Numbered from the stretch's first letter, positions 27,057-38,586 are shown. The stretch is 64,000 nucleotides of DNA from an uncultured Opitutales bacterium (GCA_900545715.1 URAJ01000005.1:35637-99636), one strand, 5' to 3'. Translations and numbers: made by a program. Notes: generated by a model not told the origin, from the letters alone.

Positions 27057-27712
27057 ACGGCAAACCTTTCACTATCGTCCCTCAGAGAGAGCGGCTTTGA
27101 TACTATTTCGGACATTACAAACGCCTTTCGGAGATCGTCGGCGCTGTCGAGCGCAACTCCGAAAACTCCGCCGCCGTTTTCCGAAGAATGTTCTAAATCT
27201 CCCTCCGCAAAACCGTCCCAACTGCGGGGCACAAAATTCTCCGCTTCGCGCTGTACCATAGACGCCGGAGTGCCCATTTTATATGCGTCGGATTCCGTCA
27301 CATCGCGCAATCTCGCCCCGTAGTCTATGCTTCCGCCACCATTTGAAGGCTGCGCGGCGGCAGCTCTTTCATGGGGCTCGGGCGCCTCTTGAAAAGTTTC
27401 GCCCGGAAAATCCGCCGCGTCAATTTTTTCGTCGCCGCTTTCGTCGTCGTACGCAAGCTCTATGCCGCCGACAGTTCGAGGCAACCCGTCTGAGTCCCCG
27501 CGCGAATGCCCGCTTGCGGAGCTTCTCGCCGCGCGCTCTTTCATTTCCCTAACCATTTCCGCGGCGGCATCGAAATCCGGGTCTGAGCCTTCGTCTGGAG
27601 GAAGTTCGTTCCCGCGCGGCGCCGAACTATCCGTTTTAGAGGCCTTCACAAAATTTACGAACGCCACCAGAACGATTATCAGAATCGGAAGAATGTCGGA
27701 AAATATATCCAT
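27050..27712 (-). CDS. Membrane-anchored protein of unknown function
   Basis: A 220-residue protein with an N-terminal helix (ILPILIIVLVAFVNFV, about 7-22) and a long, acidic, Pro/Ser/Gly-rich middle likely to be disordered. A short conserved-looking C-terminal element, DLRKAFVMSEIVSKPLSLR, follows. This tail resembles a docking peptide seen at the end of small envelope proteins in several phyla, but I cannot name a family. It sits 175 bp after floA and overlaps glgB by 7 bp. Confidence 0.65.
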   Translation of the reverse strand: MDIFSDILPILIIVLVAFVNFVKASKTDSSAPRGNELPPDEGSDPDFDAAAEMVREMKERAARSSASGHSRGDSDGLPRTVGGIELAYDDESGDEKIDAADFPGETFQEAPEPHERAAAAQPSNGGGSIDYGARLRDVTESDAYKMGTPASMVQREAENFVPRSWDGFAEGDLEHSSENGGGVFGVALDSADDLRKAFVMSEIVSKPLSLRDDSERFAVW

Positions 27713-27887
27713 TTTTTGCAGTTTAAAAATATGTTAGCCGCATTGCACGCTGCGCCTTTGAGCGCAAGCCTCATGGCGGACTGGACCTGCGCGCACGCGC
27801 GCTTTGCATCACAAGCCCAAGGGGGGAATGGGGCTGCGCGCGTGGTCTCAATCCCAAAACGCGCCTCACCCATGCCGTCCGTTCCGC

Positions 27888-28898
27888 CTATTTTTTAGGT
27901 TTGTCCGCCGAAGATATGTTTTCGCGCATGGCGGTGTCGGCCTGAATGTTCTTCATTCTATAATAGTCCATAAACCCCATGTTGCCGCTCCTCAAAGACT
28001 CCGCGAGCGCAAGCGGAACTTGCGCTTCCGCCTCCACGACTTTCGCCCGCATATCGACAACCTTTGCGCGCATTTCCTGCTCCGCCGCGACCGCCGCCGC
28101 GCGCCGTATTTCAGCCTGCGCCTGCGCCATATTCTTGTTGGCGATTGCCTGGGCTTCTTGCAGCTTCGCCCCAATGTTTTCGCCAACATCGACGTCGGCA
28201 ATGTCTATCGAGAGAATCTCGTATGCGGTTCCGGAATCGAGACCGCGCTCGAGAACTACCTTTGAAATTCTGTCGGGGTGTTCGAGAACGAATTTGTACG
28301 TGTCGGCCGAGCCTATCGTAGTCACGATGCCTTCGCCTACGCGCGCTATAATCGTCTCCTCCTGCGCGCCGCCCACAAATCTTTCGAGATTCGTGCGCAC
28401 CGTAACCCTCGCGCGGACTTTAACCTGAATGCCGTCCTTGGCAACACCGTCTATCGACTTGCGCCCCGAATTTGGATTAGGGCAGTCTATTACCTTCGGA
28501 TTTATAGAGGTTCTGACAGCCTCCACAACGGTCTTGCCCGTGCCTTTTGTCGCGAGGTCTATCGCGCAAGCCTGTTTCCAAGTCAAATCCATTCCGGCCT
28601 TTTCCGCAGCGATGAGCGCCTGTATCGTCGGTATCAAAGACCCCTCCGCAAGATAGTGCTCTTCAAGCTGGTTTATAGTGAGGTCGAGTCCCGCCTTGAC
28701 CGCCATTATGCGGGAATCCACTATCATTCCGTAGGGGACTCCGCGCAGGCGCATTGCTATTAGCGTAAGCATGCTCACAGGCGCCCCCGCAAGCAGCGCT
28801 TTCAGCCACGTATTTATGAACGACAACACCACGAAAAACGCGATTATCGCCGCCACTATTACAACTATCATCACTATTGTTGCTACTGACATATTCAT
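27888..28898 (-). CDS. floA: Flotillin-like protein FloA
   Basis: A 336-residue protein the size of B. subtilis FloA (YqfA, 331). An N-terminal membrane hairpin ([21 protein letters not shown], about 8-28) precedes the SPFH-like domain with the well-kept blocks [51 protein letters not shown] and [34 protein letters not shown]. It scaffolds functional membrane microdomains. It is coupled to the NfeD-C gene by a TAATG overlap, the classic NfeD-flotillin pairing. Confidence 0.93.
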   Translation of the reverse strand: MNMSVATIVMIVVIVAAIIAFFVVLSFINTWLKALLAGAPVSMLTLIAMRLRGVPYGMIVDSRIMAVKAGLDLTINQLEEHYLAEGSLIPTIQALIAAEKAGMDLTWKQACAIDLATKGTGKTVVEAVRTSINPKVIDCPNPNSGRKSIDGVAKDGIQVKVRARVTVRTNLERFVGGAQEETIIARVGEGIVTTIGSADTYKFVLEHPDRISKVVLERGLDSGTAYEILSIDIADVDVGENIGAKLQEAQAIANKNMAQAQAEIRRAAAVAAEQEMRAKVVDMRAKVVEAEAQVPLALAESLRSGNMGFMDYYRMKNIQADTAMRENISSADKPKK

Positions 28899-29368
28899 TA
28901 TTTGTTTGGGATTTTACGCACTTTAAGCTCAAAAGAAGTCGCCGCCGCTACGGAGACTTTTTCTCCTGCTGGGCAATGGCCGTCTTCGCAATAGGCGTCG
29001 AAGCAATGCCCGTCGATTTCCACAATTCCGGACGGGCATAGGGGCGTTTTCGCAGTCGCCTCCCGCCCGACACACCACGAAGCATTTTGGGAAGGCGCTT
29101 TGGAATCGGTCGGATTTTTTAGGTAAATTTCTTTTGCAAACTTTGTCTTTGGGATAACTTTCGACCACACGAGCATCGCGAATACGCACACCGCTATGAA
29201 AGCCCCGCCCACTCCCATTGCAGACAGCGCCCCAAATTCGGAAAACGCCACCGCGGCCGCAACCGCGAACATGCAAACGGCAATCGCGAACAAAACCCCC
29301 ATCATCAGGAGGGTCTCGGCAAATATCAGCAATGAGCCTATGGCTATGAGAACGGCGATTATCGTCAT
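28898..29368 (-). CDS. NfeD C-terminal domain membrane protein
   Basis: A 156-residue protein. Three or four membrane helices lie in about 1-70, followed by an OB-fold NfeD-C domain (about 95-156) with [19 protein letters not shown] and [18 protein letters not shown]. Such proteins bind flotillins through the OB fold. It overlaps the upstream protease gene by 4 bp (ATGA) and the downstream floA by 1 bp (TAATG), so the three are tightly coupled. Confidence 0.85.
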   Translation of the reverse strand: MTIIAVLIAIGSLLIFAETLLMMGVLFAIAVCMFAVAAAVAFSEFGALSAMGVGGAFIAVCVFAMLVWSKVIPKTKFAKEIYLKNPTDSKAPSQNASWCVGREATAKTPLCPSGIVEIDGHCFDAYCEDGHCPAGEKVSVAAATSFELKVRKIPNK

Positions 29369-31188
29369 TTGTCCTTAGAGTATTTTTTTACTATAAAATT
29401 AAAATCTTTTTTTTCGATAATTTCTATTTTTTCCCCTTGGCTAATAGAGCCAAAGTTGGAGCGTACATCGGCTATCGTTCCGTCAAAATTCGCCTTTCCG
29501 GAAGGGGTCAAGTCGGTAATGCATACGCCTACCATGCCTTGCTTAAGCTGCTTCCCGCCTTCCGCGGATACCTGCGCAGCCCCTCTGGAATCCGCATTCC
29601 CGTCGAGACACGGTTTTAGCACGAGCTTCCCGAAAATTGGGGCGCGCTCAAAATACCTTCCCAAGACAACCGCGCAAACTCCCGCCACAAGCACGCTTAT
29701 CCCGAGGCGCGTAATCCCGACACACACGCTTGGAAATACCGATTCCTCCCACTCTCCCCAGATTTTGCTGCCCTCGGAAGCGTCGATTCCGCCGAAAGTC
29801 CAGACCGCCGCTATCACGACGGCGCATACGCCAAGCACAGTAGGGAGCAATGTTCCCGGGAAAAACAATATTTCAAGCGCTATCAGCGCCGCCCCGGCGA
29901 TTAGAATTAAAATCCCCTCGTAGCCCGCAAGGCCCGACATATTTATGCCCAAAAATACGCACACTGCAATGCCGAACCCGACAGCGCTTAAAACGCCTAT
30001 TCCGCCGCCTTTTAAGTCCATTATTACAAGAAATATCGCAAGCCCGAAAAGTATGGGAGCCACCGACGACATAAATATAGCCGCCCCGTCCGCCCAAGTG
30101 TGTTCTATCCGCATTATTTCAAAAGGCTTTCCGCCTGAAATTTTTTCCGCAACCCCCTCGACGCTATCTTCGGTTCCGTCGGAAAGCAGCGGCGAATCTC
30201 CGTAAACGGCGGCGGCCTCGGAAGCCGTCAGCGTCAGCAATTCGCCCTTCTGCTTCAAGACTTTTCCGTCTACTTTAAGCTCAAAATCCGGATCGTTCAT
30301 AGCCCGCTGCACCGCCGCGCGGCGCGGGTTTCCGGAGGGCTCTATCGCGCGCACTTTCGCGCCTATGAAGGACGTCACTTTGCGCTTCATAGAATCGTCT
30401 ATGTCGCCCCCGCCCGCATTTACGGCCTCCGCCGCACCCATTACACCTTTTGGCGAAAAGAAAATTTTGTCGCAAGCAACCGCTATGAACGACCCCGCGC
30501 TAATCGCGTCTGGATTAACATAGCAGACTGTCATTCCGCCGAACGACGAAAGCTCTTCCATTATTTTTATGGTCGAATCGAGGTCGCCGCCGGGGGTGTT
30601 CATATCGACAATCAAGGCGTCCGCCTTTGTCGATTCCGCCGCTTCCACTGCCCTTTTTACGAACTTAACCTGCGGCGACGATATCGCGCCTTCCAGAGGG
30701 AATACACAGATTTTAAATTCTCCGCCCTTTGCATTTTTTGTTTTGCCGATTTCCGAACTCTTTGCTTCGCCGCCTTTCGCGCTCTCGGTTTCGCCGCCCC
30801 TTTGCCAGCGCGAACCGCCGCTTGATTTCGGAGGGGAAAATAGCGATATTCTTTCGGCCGGCAGTTTTTGAACGCCGCTACTTTGCCCTGCCTGCCAACG
30901 CGAACCTCCCGATTTTGGCATTTTAAAAACGTCTTTAAGAGTTTTAGTTTGTTCCCCGGCTTTATTGCGCGTTTCAGAAGCTTCCGACGCCGCACTTTTT
31001 TCAACCCCTCCCTTTTGCCAGCGCGAGCCTCCCGATTTTGGCGGATCAAAACCAAGCGCAAATATTCCTGAAAAACCGTTGTACGCCGATTCGGAAGCAA
31101 AATTATAAGCCCCTGCGGACAAACTAAAACCTCCGCACAAAATGAGATGCGCGAGAATTGACGTAATAAATATTCGGAAGTTTTTCAT
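29365..31188 (-). CDS. NfeD-family membrane serine protease (ClpP-like) with KSGGSRWQ repeats
   Basis: A 607-residue protein with a signal peptide (1 to about 26), a 130-residue low-complexity region, a ClpP/SppA-type protease domain (about 158-370), membrane helices (about 375-500) and a C-terminal OB-fold NfeD domain. Protease motifs include NTPGGDLDSTIK and the probable nucleophile Ser in DAISAGSFIA, with Lys in FIGAKVRA. The low-complexity region holds three copies of KSGGSRWQ (51-58, 92-99, 121-129), which I do not recognise from other NfeD proteins. TACAAT lies 6 nt before the ATG. This longer NfeD form cleaves stomatin/flotillin-type partners in other organisms. Confidence 0.85.
   Translation of the reverse strand: MKNFRIFITSILAHLILCGGFSLSAGAYNFASESAYNGFSGIFALGFDPPKSGGSRWQKGGVEKSAASEASETRNKAGEQTKTLKDVFKMPKSGGSRWQAGQSSGVQKLPAERISLFSPPKSSGGSRWQRGGETESAKGGEAKSSEIGKTKNAKGGEFKICVFPLEGAISSPQVKFVKRAVEAAESTKADALIVDMNTPGGDLDSTIKIMEELSSFGGMTVCYVNPDAISAGSFIAVACDKIFFSPKGVMGAAEAVNAGGGDIDDSMKRKVTSFIGAKVRAIEPSGNPRRAAVQRAMNDPDFELKVDGKVLKQKGELLTLTASEAAAVYGDSPLLSDGTEDSVEGVAEKISGGKPFEIMRIEHTWADGAAIFMSSVAPILFGLAIFLVIMDLKGGGIGVLSAVGFGIAVCVFLGINMSGLAGYEGILILIAGAALIALEILFFPGTLLPTVLGVCAVVIAAVWTFGGIDASEGSKIWGEWEESVFPSVCVGITRLGISVLVAGVCAVVLGRYFERAPIFGKLVLKPCLDGNADSRGAAQVSAEGGKQLKQGMVGVCITDLTPSGKANFDGTIADVRSNFGSISQGEKIEIIEKKDFNFIVKKYSKDK
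30802..31038 (-). repeat. Three KSGGSRWQ coding repeats
   Basis: Codons for (P)PKS(S)GGSRWQ at 31038-31015, 30915-30892 and 30828-30802. Each is preceded by an aromatic/hydrophobic turn such as IFALGFD or VFKM, and followed by Gly/Lys-rich linker. Confidence 0.8.
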
Positions 31189-31517
31189 CGGGATATTGTA
31201 TTGTTTCGCGCCGTTATATAAAAATATTTTTAGTTTATTTTAAAGAGAAAACAAGAGAAAACAATCTCTATATCCGCCGCAATTTGCAAGCTGGGCTCTA
31301 AATTTTCCACATAAAATTTCCGACAAGTCCTGCGCTCCACAACAAGCCTTGCGGCGTGAAATACGGGAGCCGCAACTCCAAAATTTCCGCTCGCCCCAAA
31401 AAGCTATTTGCTTCACACATTGCCAAAGCCCATGCTACACCAAAGGAGCCGGGAAATTTTCACCACTCTGCCTGCCGCAGAAGCAGCGTCTCTGCAAAGA
31501 GTTTGCAAAAATAACAC
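31189..31517. other. 329-bp gap
   Basis: This gap contains the promoter region of the NfeD operon. The remainder, next to the end of sufD, shows nothing recognisable and no T-tailed hairpin. Confidence 0.55.
31195..31200 (-). promoter_or_regulatory. -10 box abutting the NfeD protease start
   Basis: TACAAT (5 of 6 to consensus) lies exactly 6 nt before the ATG at 31188, with no SD. TTTATA about 17 nt further upstream is a 4-of-6 candidate -35. Confidence 0.4.
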
Positions 31518-32705
31518 TTAAAAGAGCCTTCCAAGCCACTTGTCAACAAGGTCTCTATCGGATATTTTTTCAAAGCTCGTCTCGGCGAAACTGCGAACAA
31601 TCAGCCCCTTCGCCGCCTCTTCCCCTATGCCGCGCTGCATCATGTAAAACATCTGCTCGTCGGACGGCTTTGAGACGGCGCATCCATGCGAGCACTCCAC
31701 ATCGCTGCAAGATATTTCAAGTACGGGGGAAGCCTGGCACTTCGCCGTATCGGAGAGCATCAGCGACCTGCAAGACTGGTAAGAACGCGTTTTCACCGCG
31801 TTTTTATCGACGCTTATCAACCCCGTAAACGCGAGTTTCGCAAGCCCGCCCAGCGTAGCCCTAATTTCCATATTACTGTCCGACATCGGCTTGGAATGTA
31901 TTTGCGACGTGCGTATATCTTGCGTTGCGTCGGAATCCGCCGACACAAAAATGCGCGAGTCCGCGCTGCAGCCGCTGGAAGAAATTTCAAAATTGCGCTC
32001 CTGCCTGCTTGGTCCCTTAGCGCTGAGCGCGACGGCATCCACCACAGACGAGCCTTCCGCCAGGCTAAAATCCTCGCGCTCGTACGCTATTGAATACTTG
32101 CTCGAATATTTTAAAGAAGCCAACTCCAAGCTGGAATTTTCTTCAAGCACATAGCCGCATTTTAGCGCGGCAAAACTCCCTCCGAAGGCGAGATTTGTCT
32201 TGCGCAAGCGCAGGCTCGAACCCTTGCCGAGCCATACAATGACGCTTGCCGCCGAAACTGTCAGTTTCGATATAATCTTCAAATCGAGAGTTGCCGACTC
32301 GCCGTCGAGCACGCGGATTAAAATTCCGAAATCCGGACGGGTTGAAACGAGAGTGTCGAACTTGCCCGAGGCTTTAGAGTGGAACTTTTCCACAATTTCC
32401 GGAAATTCGTCCGCCGCCGCGCCGCTCGAATATATTTCCACCCCTTTTGGGGCCTCGCCGTCGAGTAGCTGGCCGTCGAAAAGAAGCACGCAACCCCCTT
32501 GCGACTCTTCGTGCTCCAAGTCTTCAAATTCCGAATTGCACCCCTCCTCCGGAGGCCTTCCCGTAAAGTACGGGAAAAGTGTGTCAACCGACCACGTATC
32601 CAAATCGGCAAACCGCCAATATTCGTCTTTGCGCGTCGGGAAGGCGATATTTTGAAAGCGCTCTTTCGCGGCGTTTGAAATTTTTTCAAGCAAAGTTTCG
32701 CTCAT
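31518..32705 (-). CDS. sufD: Fe-S cluster assembly protein SufD
   Basis: A 395-residue SufB/D-family protein. The start includes [14 protein letters not shown], typical of SufD N-termini. The beta-helix core contains [53 protein letters not shown], in which the conserved Cys-His pair for cluster scaffolding is visible (ECSHGCAV). It forms the SufBC2D complex with the two genes upstream. It overlaps sufB by 4 bp. No sufS, sufU or sufT follows. Confidence 0.93.
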   Translation of the reverse strand: MSETLLEKISNAAKERFQNIAFPTRKDEYWRFADLDTWSVDTLFPYFTGRPPEEGCNSEFEDLEHEESQGGCVLLFDGQLLDGEAPKGVEIYSSGAAADEFPEIVEKFHSKASGKFDTLVSTRPDFGILIRVLDGESATLDLKIISKLTVSAASVIVWLGKGSSLRLRKTNLAFGGSFAALKCGYVLEENSSLELASLKYSSKYSIAYEREDFSLAEGSSVVDAVALSAKGPSRQERNFEISSSGCSADSRIFVSADSDATQDIRTSQIHSKPMSDSNMEIRATLGGLAKLAFTGLISVDKNAVKTRSYQSCRSLMLSDTAKCQASPVLEISCSDVECSHGCAVSKPSDEQMFYMMQRGIGEEAAKGLIVRSFAETSFEKISDRDLVDKWLGRLF

Positions 32706-34120
32706 CCGACCGATCCCTCCATTTCAAGCTCGATTAGCCTTCTGAGTTCCACGGAGTACTCCAACGGGAATTCTTTGACCAAGTCGTTGACAAATCCGTT
32801 GACCGATAGGCTGACCGCCTCGGTCTCCGAAAGCCCGCGCTGGCGCATGTAGAAAATCTGTTCTTCGTCGAGCTTTGAGACGCTCGCCTCGTGCTGCACG
32901 CTGTTGCTCGCCCCTGAGCATACTATTGCGGGGTAAGTGTCCGTGCGGGAGTTTGAATTTATCAAAAGCGCGTCGCACTCGGTTTTATTCCGGCAATTTT
33001 TTGCCTTGCCGGACACGTGAACAAGCCCCCTGTAAGAGGCCCGCCCGTCTGAAATGCTCACCGACTTTGACAATATGTTTGAAGTGGTGTCGTCGGCGAG
33101 ATGTATCATTTTCGCGCCTGTATCCTGGTGCTGTCCGGAGTTCGCAAGCGCTATCGATATAACCTCTCCGCGCGCGCGCTTGCCCTTTAAAAGAACGGCC
33201 GGATATTTCATCGTTATTCCGCTTCCGATATTGCAGTCAATCCACCGTATCTGGGCGTCCTCCTCGGCGACACCGCGCTTCGTGACGAGGTTGAATACAT
33301 TGTCGGACCAATTCTGAACCGTGACATACTGTATTTTGGCGCCTTTTAGCGCAACGAGCTCTACAACCGCCGAATGCAGCGTTCCCGTCTCAAATCTTGG
33401 CGCAGTGCAGCCCTCCATGTACATTAGCTCAGCCCCTTCGTCGGCGATTATCAGAGTGCGCTCGAACTGCCCAAAGCTCTCCGCGTTTATCCTGAAATAC
33501 GCCTGCAATGGCTGCTTAACCTTCACCCCTTTTGGGACATATATAAAACTTCCGCCGGAAAATACCGCGCTGTTTAGGGCGCTGTATTTATTGTCGGTCA
33601 TCGGTATTATCTTGCCGAAATACTTTCTAAAAATCTCAGGATATTTTTTAAGGCCCTCTGTAGAATCGACAAATATGACGCCGTCTTTTTCAAGGTGCGC
33701 CTTCATGTTTGAATACGCCGACTCCGAATCGAATTGCGCCTCCACCCCCGCCAGGAATGCGCGCTCCTGCTCAGGGACTCCGAGCCTTTCAAAAGTGTTT
33801 TTTACGTCTTCCGGAACTTCGTCCCACGACTTGCGCTTCTTTTCGCCCTTTGCGAGATAATAGCGGATTTTTGAAAAGTCCAGCTCGTCCAGCTTTTTCG
33901 ACGCCCAGTGCGTCGGATTCTTCATCTTTTCAAATTGCGCGAGCGCATTTAAGCGGAAATCCAAAAGCCACGGGTCCTCGTCCTTAACTTTTGAAATGTA
34001 CCTTACAACATCGGCGTTGAGGCCAACCCCCGCATTGTATGCGTAATCCTCGGCATAGTGGAAATCGCCGGAGCTCCTGTCGAGATTGAGCTCTCCGCGG
34101 ACTGTGCGTTCGTCGCTCAT
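32702..34120 (-). CDS. sufB: Fe-S cluster assembly protein SufB
   Basis: A 472-residue protein close to E. coli SufB in length. Conserved stretches are [26 protein letters not shown], the [23 protein letters not shown] block, [21 protein letters not shown] and [21 protein letters not shown]. It is the main scaffold subunit of the SUF system that builds Fe-S clusters, using sulfur from a desulfurase encoded elsewhere. It overlaps sufC and sufD by 4 bp each, so stoichiometric synthesis by translational coupling is expected. Confidence 0.96.
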   Translation of the reverse strand: MSDERTVRGELNLDRSSGDFHYAEDYAYNAGVGLNADVVRYISKVKDEDPWLLDFRLNALAQFEKMKNPTHWASKKLDELDFSKIRYYLAKGEKKRKSWDEVPEDVKNTFERLGVPEQERAFLAGVEAQFDSESAYSNMKAHLEKDGVIFVDSTEGLKKYPEIFRKYFGKIIPMTDNKYSALNSAVFSGGSFIYVPKGVKVKQPLQAYFRINAESFGQFERTLIIADEGAELMYMEGCTAPRFETGTLHSAVVELVALKGAKIQYVTVQNWSDNVFNLVTKRGVAEEDAQIRWIDCNIGSGITMKYPAVLLKGKRARGEVISIALANSGQHQDTGAKMIHLADDTTSNILSKSVSISDGRASYRGLVHVSGKAKNCRNKTECDALLINSNSRTDTYPAIVCSGASNSVQHEASVSKLDEEQIFYMRQRGLSETEAVSLSVNGFVNDLVKEFPLEYSVELRRLIELEMEGSVG

Positions 34121-34866
34121 TTTTGAATTTCTTTAATCCAATCGTATCCCTTTTGCTCCAATTCCACGGCCAATTCCGGCCCGCCGCTGAGGACGATTTT
34201 TCCGCCGCTCATGACGTGCACGGCGTCGGGCTTTATGTATTCAAGAAGCCTGTGGTAGTGGGTGATTAGCAGCATTCCGCGGTCGGGCGAACGCGCCGAA
34301 TTTACGCCCTCGGATACTATTTTCAAGGCGTCGATATCCAGCCCGCTGTCGGTTTCGTCGAGTATCGCAAATTTTGGGTTGAGCATCAGCATTTGGAGAA
34401 TGTCGCAGCGCTTTTTTTCGCCGCCGCTAAAACCGTCGTTGACGCTTCTTGTAGTAAAGCTCCTGTCCATTTTCAGCTCGTCCATCTTGGCGTGCAGATT
34501 TTTGTAGTACTCGACAGGATTCAGGGTCTGCCCCTCCGGCAGGCGCGCCGAAAGGCATGCGCGGATAAAGTTCGCTATGCTCACCCCCGGTATCTCTACG
34601 GGATATTGAAACGCCAAAAAGAAGCCCTTGCGCGCTATCACGTCCGGCGGAAGCCCGACGATGTTTTCGCCGTCAAGGAGAACCTCGCCGCCGGTTATCG
34701 GATACTCCGGATGCCCCGCTATCGCCTTCGATAGGCTGCTTTTGCCGGTTCCGTTCGGCCCCATTATCGCGTGCACCTGCCCGGCGGGAACCGACAGGCT
34801 CAGCCCGTCGACTACCTTTTTTCCCGCCACTTCCACGGTGAGATTTTTTATTTCCAAACCGCGCAT
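34117..34866 (-). CDS. sufC: Fe-S cluster assembly ATPase SufC
   Basis: A 249-residue ABC-type ATPase with Walker [10 protein letters not shown], signature FSGGEKKR and Walker [13 protein letters not shown], plus the SufC-specific [16 protein letters not shown] segment. It drives conformational change of SufBCD during cluster assembly. The start at 34866 gives [12 protein letters not shown], the normal SufC N terminus. It lies one base after the stop of the Minf_1886-type gene (TAAGATG). A longer in-frame opening from 34935 would overlap that gene and is not used. Confidence 0.95.
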   Translation of the reverse strand: MRGLEIKNLTVEVAGKKVVDGLSLSVPAGQVHAIMGPNGTGKSSLSKAIAGHPEYPITGGEVLLDGENIVGLPPDVIARKGFFLAFQYPVEIPGVSIANFIRACLSARLPEGQTLNPVEYYKNLHAKMDELKMDRSFTTRSVNDGFSGGEKKRCDILQMLMLNPKFAILDETDSGLDIDALKIVSEGVNSARSPDRGMLLITHYHRLLEYIKPDAVHVMSGGKIVLSGGPELAVELEQKGYDWIKEIQK

Positions 34867-34867
34867 C

Positions 34868-35266
34868 TTACAGTTTTCCTTTCTTGGGCAAATACGGAAG
34901 GACAAACGCCTCGCGGAAATCGTATCCGTCGGCAAAGTCCTCCAATTTGTCGTCGTCTGTCTTTGTCAATGCCTTTGCGTCCACGAGATTGAAAACTATC
35001 TGGCCGAAGTCGAGGCACGAGCGCACCCCCCACTCCTCGAACAGCGGCATCGCCATCGGGCCGAACGTTTCAAGCGCGAACAGCCTTATCCCCTCCAAAA
35101 GCTCTTTCGACGACACATGCCGCTCCTTGCGCGAGGGATTCATTGCGCAAAGCCGCTTAACTGTAAAATCGAGAGCCATTCGCACAAAAATATACGCACC
35201 TGCAGCGTACCGCGAATCGTCCCTCAATATCGTCTCCAAGGTCTTTTGAAATTTTCTCGTGTTCAT
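34868..35266 (-). CDS. Minf_1886 family protein
   Basis: A protein of about 132 residues with the pattern of the Minf_1886 family found in Verrucomicrobia and Planctomycetes: [46 protein letters not shown] and [19 protein letters not shown]. Function is unknown. It is cytoplasmic, with no signal or membrane segment. It is the first gene of the suf transcript and ends one base before sufC, which suggests a link to Fe-S assembly or its control. An upstream in-frame ATG at 35290 would add eight residues. Confidence 0.82.
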   Translation of the reverse strand: MNTRKFQKTLETILRDDSRYAAGAYIFVRMALDFTVKRLCAMNPSRKERHVSSKELLEGIRLFALETFGPMAMPLFEEWGVRSCLDFGQIVFNLVDAKALTKTDDDKLEDFADGYDFREAFVLPYLPKKGKL

Positions 35267-35325
35267 TTCTATAAATTGTCCGCCCGCCAATGCGAATATT
35301 CACCGACGGCAACGAACCTTAGTAT

Positions 35326-38300
35326 TTATATATCGCCCAAAAGTTCGCGTTTTTTACGCATTATTTCGCCGTACTCTTGGAGACTCTTAACCTTTAAGGG
35401 CTGTCCTTTGAGAGCCTTTATCCCTTCTATTGCCGCGTACGCGCCCATGATTGTCGTAATCATGCAGACTCTGCCAAGCAGGGCGGCCTCGCGGATTTTA
35501 TTTTCGTCGAGGCGCGGATTCATTCCGGAAGGAGTGTTTATGATTATCTGCATTTGCCCGTTCTTGACCATATCGACGACATTTGGCCGCGCGCCTTCGC
35601 TGAGCTTGAAAGTTTTTGTGACCGGTATGCCGCGCGCCGCCAAAAATGCCGCTGTCCCCGCCGTCGAGAATATTTTGAAGCCTATTTCGTGGAAGGATTT
35701 CGCTATTGCCGCACCCGCCTCTTTGTCGTGGTCCTTTACGGATATAAAGACGTTTCCGGAAGTCGGCAAGCCCGGCTGCGCCGCCATCTGGCTCTTTGCA
35801 AAAGCCATTCCCAAAGACGTGTCGAGACCCATTACCTCGCCGGTAGAGTGCATCTCGGGAGTTAGCATTATTTGCGAGCCCAAGAAGCGAACAAACGGGA
35901 ATACGCTTTCCTTGACTGCGATATAGTCCGGCGTCACCTCTTTTGTAAATCCCAAATCTTTCAGTTTTTCGCCCGCCATTACGCGCGCGGCAAGCTTTGC
36001 GAGCGGAACGCCTATGACCTTCGATATAAACGGTATCGTGCGCGAGGCGCGCGGATTGACCTCTATTAGATATAGCTCTCCGCGCTTTATCGCGTATTGA
36101 ACATTCATAAGCCCCACGACTTTCAGCTCCTTTGCGAGCGCGTATGTCGCGCTGCGGACTTCGTCGAGGATATTTTTTTGCAGCGTGTGCGGCGGAATTA
36201 CCATCGCCGCATCGCCCGAATGGACGCCCGCATACTCAATGTGTTCGAGCATTCCGCCGATTACTGTCGTTTCGCCGTCGCTTATGGCGTCAACATCAAG
36301 CTCTATCGCGTCTTCGAGGAATTTGTCGAGCAATACGGGCTTGCCCGGGGCGGCGTCGAACGCCTCCCTTATAACCCGCTTCATTTCCTCCATTTCATAG
36401 ACTATAAACATTCCCCTGCCTCCAAGCACGAAGCTCGGGCGCAGAAGTATCGGGAAGCCTATCTGCCCGGCAAGCTCGTAGGCCTCTTCCGGGGTCGTCG
36501 CCGTGGCGTTTACGGGCTGTTTCAGATTCAGCTTTTCGAGGATTTTCTTAAATATGCGCCTGTCTTCGGCGGCGTCTATGGACTCCGGAGACGTTCCGAT
36601 TATGTTTACGCCGTTTGCCTTCAACTCCGATGCCAAGTTTAGCGGGGTCTGCCCGCCGAACTGGACTATCGCCCCCCAACACTTCTCCTGGTTGTAAACT
36701 TCAAGCACGTCTTCGAGCGTTAGCGGCTCGAAATACAGGCGGTCTGAGGTGTCGTAGTCGGTGGAAACGGTCTCGGGGTTGGAGTTTATCATGAGCGTCT
36801 CGTACCCCGCCTCGCGCAGGGCGAAAGACGCATGCACGCAGCAGTAGTCGAACTCTATGCCCTGCCCGATTCTGTTCGGCCCGCCGCCTATTATCATTAT
36901 TTTTTTCTTGTCCGAAGGCATTATTTCGCACTCGGCTCCATACGTGGAATAGTAGTACGGAGTGACCGCCTTAAATTCGGCGGCGCATGTATCGACAAGC
37001 CTGTAAACGGTATTTATGCCGAATTCGCGGCGCAGCTGCTTTATGTTGCGTATCTTTGTTCCGCAAATCTCCGATATTTGAAGATCGGTAAAACCGGCCT
37101 CTTTTGCGCGGCGCAGCAAGTCTTCATCGAGGTTCAACAGCCCCTTGTGCGACAGTTCCGTTTCGATTTCTATTATTCCGCGAAGCTGCCGCAAGAACCA
37201 TATGTCTATGCTTGTGGCCTCGTGTATTTCATCGTCAGACATTCCAGCGAGAATCGCGTAGCGTATGTAAAATACGCGCTCCGCCGTAGGCCTTATAAGC
37301 CCCTTGCGGATTTTCTCTATGCTCGGGCACTCCCTTCCGCCGAACTTTCCGCCGCCGCCGAATCCGCGGCAGCCTATTTCAAGGGATCTAAGGGCTTTTT
37401 GGAAGGACTCCTTAAATGTCCTGCCGATTGCCATGGCCTCCCCCACGCTCTTCATTGACGAAGTTAGGATGTTGTCGCTGCCGGCAAATTTTTCAAAAGT
37501 GAAGCGGGGGACTTTTGTCACGATATAGTCGATTGTCGGCTCAAAACTCGCGGGCGTTTCGCGCGTTATGTCGTTGCGAAGCTCGTCCAGAGAATAGCCG
37601 ACTGCGAGCTTTGCGGCAATCTTTGCTATCGGGAAGCCCGTCGCCTTCGACGCCAGCGCGGAACTGCGCGACACTCGCGGATTCATCTCGATTACAATCA
37701 TTCTGCCCGTCTTTGGGTCAACCGCAAACTGTATGTTAGACCCTCCCGTCTCGACGCCTACTTCCCTTATGACGGCGAAGCTTGCGTCTCGCATTAGCTG
37801 GTACTCCTTGTCGGTAAGCGTCAGCGCCGGCGCGATTGTTATAGAGTCTCCCGTATGGACACCCATCGGGTCAAAATTTTCTATCGAGCAGATGACGACG
37901 CACTGGTCTTTGTGGTCGCGCATTACCTCCATCTCAAATTCCTTCCAGCCAAGTAGGCACTCCTCCACCAACACCTCCGTCACAGGAGAGGCGTTTAGCC
38001 CGAAGGAAATCATATTTTCGTATTCTTCGCGGTTGTATGCTATGCCGCCGCCCGTTCCGCCGAGCGTGTAGCTTGGGCGTATGATAACCGGGAACTTCCC
38101 CCATTTTTCAATCCAATCCGTCGCCTCTTTTATATCGTGGACGACTATGCTTTGGGGGATATCGAGGCCTATTTTGAGCATTGCCTCCCTAAATTTTTCC
38201 CTGTCCTCGCCCTTTTCAATAGCCTCCTCCTTGGCGCCGATTAGCTCTACGCCGTATTTTTTCAGAATGCCAAGCTTTGAAAGCTTCAACGACAGGTTCA

Positions 38301-38586
38301 GCCCGGTCTGGCCGCCGAGCGTGGGAAGCAGGGCGTCGGGGCGCTCCCTCGCTATGATTTTTTCGAGAACTTCGGGCGTCAGGGGTTCGATATAGGTGAC
38401 GTCCGCAGAATCGGGGTCGGTCATAATTGTTGCCGGGTTGGAGTTTACCAACACGACCTTGTATCCCTCTTCTTTGAGAGCCTTGCACGCCTGCGTTCCC
38501 GAATAGTCGAATTCGCAAGCCTGCCCTATTACAATCGGGCCTGAACCGATAATCAAAATCGTCTTTAAATCTGTGCGTTTTGGCAT
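35326..38586 (-). CDS. carB: Carbamoyl-phosphate synthase large subunit
   Basis: A 1086-residue protein, about the length of E. coli CarB (1073), with two homologous ATP-grasp halves. The first opens with [23 protein letters not shown] and the second with [19 protein letters not shown]. The C-terminal allosteric domain (about 945-1086) contains [13 protein letters not shown] and INTPSG. It makes carbamoyl phosphate from bicarbonate, glutamine-derived ammonia and two ATP, for pyrimidines and arginine. The small subunit carA is not adjacent. The long leader (about 50 nt) is G/C-rich with a short GCCGGCGGCCGGC block. Confidence 0.97.
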   Translation of the reverse strand: MPKRTDLKTILIIGSGPIVIGQACEFDYSGTQACKALKEEGYKVVLVNSNPATIMTDPDSADVTYIEPLTPEVLEKIIARERPDALLPTLGGQTGLNLSLKLSKLGILKKYGVELIGAKEEAIEKGEDREKFREAMLKIGLDIPQSIVVHDIKEATDWIEKWGKFPVIIRPSYTLGGTGGGIAYNREEYENMISFGLNASPVTEVLVEECLLGWKEFEMEVMRDHKDQCVVICSIENFDPMGVHTGDSITIAPALTLTDKEYQLMRDASFAVIREVGVETGGSNIQFAVDPKTGRMIVIEMNPRVSRSSALASKATGFPIAKIAAKLAVGYSLDELRNDITRETPASFEPTIDYIVTKVPRFTFEKFAGSDNILTSSMKSVGEAMAIGRTFKESFQKALRSLEIGCRGFGGGGKFGGRECPSIEKIRKGLIRPTAERVFYIRYAILAGMSDDEIHEATSIDIWFLRQLRGIIEIETELSHKGLLNLDEDLLRRAKEAGFTDLQISEICGTKIRNIKQLRREFGINTVYRLVDTCAAEFKAVTPYYYSTYGAECEIMPSDKKKIMIIGGGPNRIGQGIEFDYCCVHASFALREAGYETLMINSNPETVSTDYDTSDRLYFEPLTLEDVLEVYNQEKCWGAIVQFGGQTPLNLASELKANGVNIIGTSPESIDAAEDRRIFKKILEKLNLKQPVNATATTPEEAYELAGQIGFPILLRPSFVLGGRGMFIVYEMEEMKRVIREAFDAAPGKPVLLDKFLEDAIELDVDAISDGETTVIGGMLEHIEYAGVHSGDAAMVIPPHTLQKNILDEVRSATYALAKELKVVGLMNVQYAIKRGELYLIEVNPRASRTIPFISKVIGVPLAKLAARVMAGEKLKDLGFTKEVTPDYIAVKESVFPFVRFLGSQIMLTPEMHSTGEVMGLDTSLGMAFAKSQMAAQPGLPTSGNVFISVKDHDKEAGAAIAKSFHEIGFKIFSTAGTAAFLAARGIPVTKTFKLSEGARPNVVDMVKNGQMQIIINTPSGMNPRLDENKIREAALLGRVCMITTIMGAYAAIEGIKALKGQPLKVKSLQEYGEIMRKKRELLGDI

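Noticed and set aside
34628..35926. 432-codon plus-strand open frame
   Set aside because: It spans sufC, the Minf_1886 gene and the end of carB in antisense, so it cannot be a real gene.
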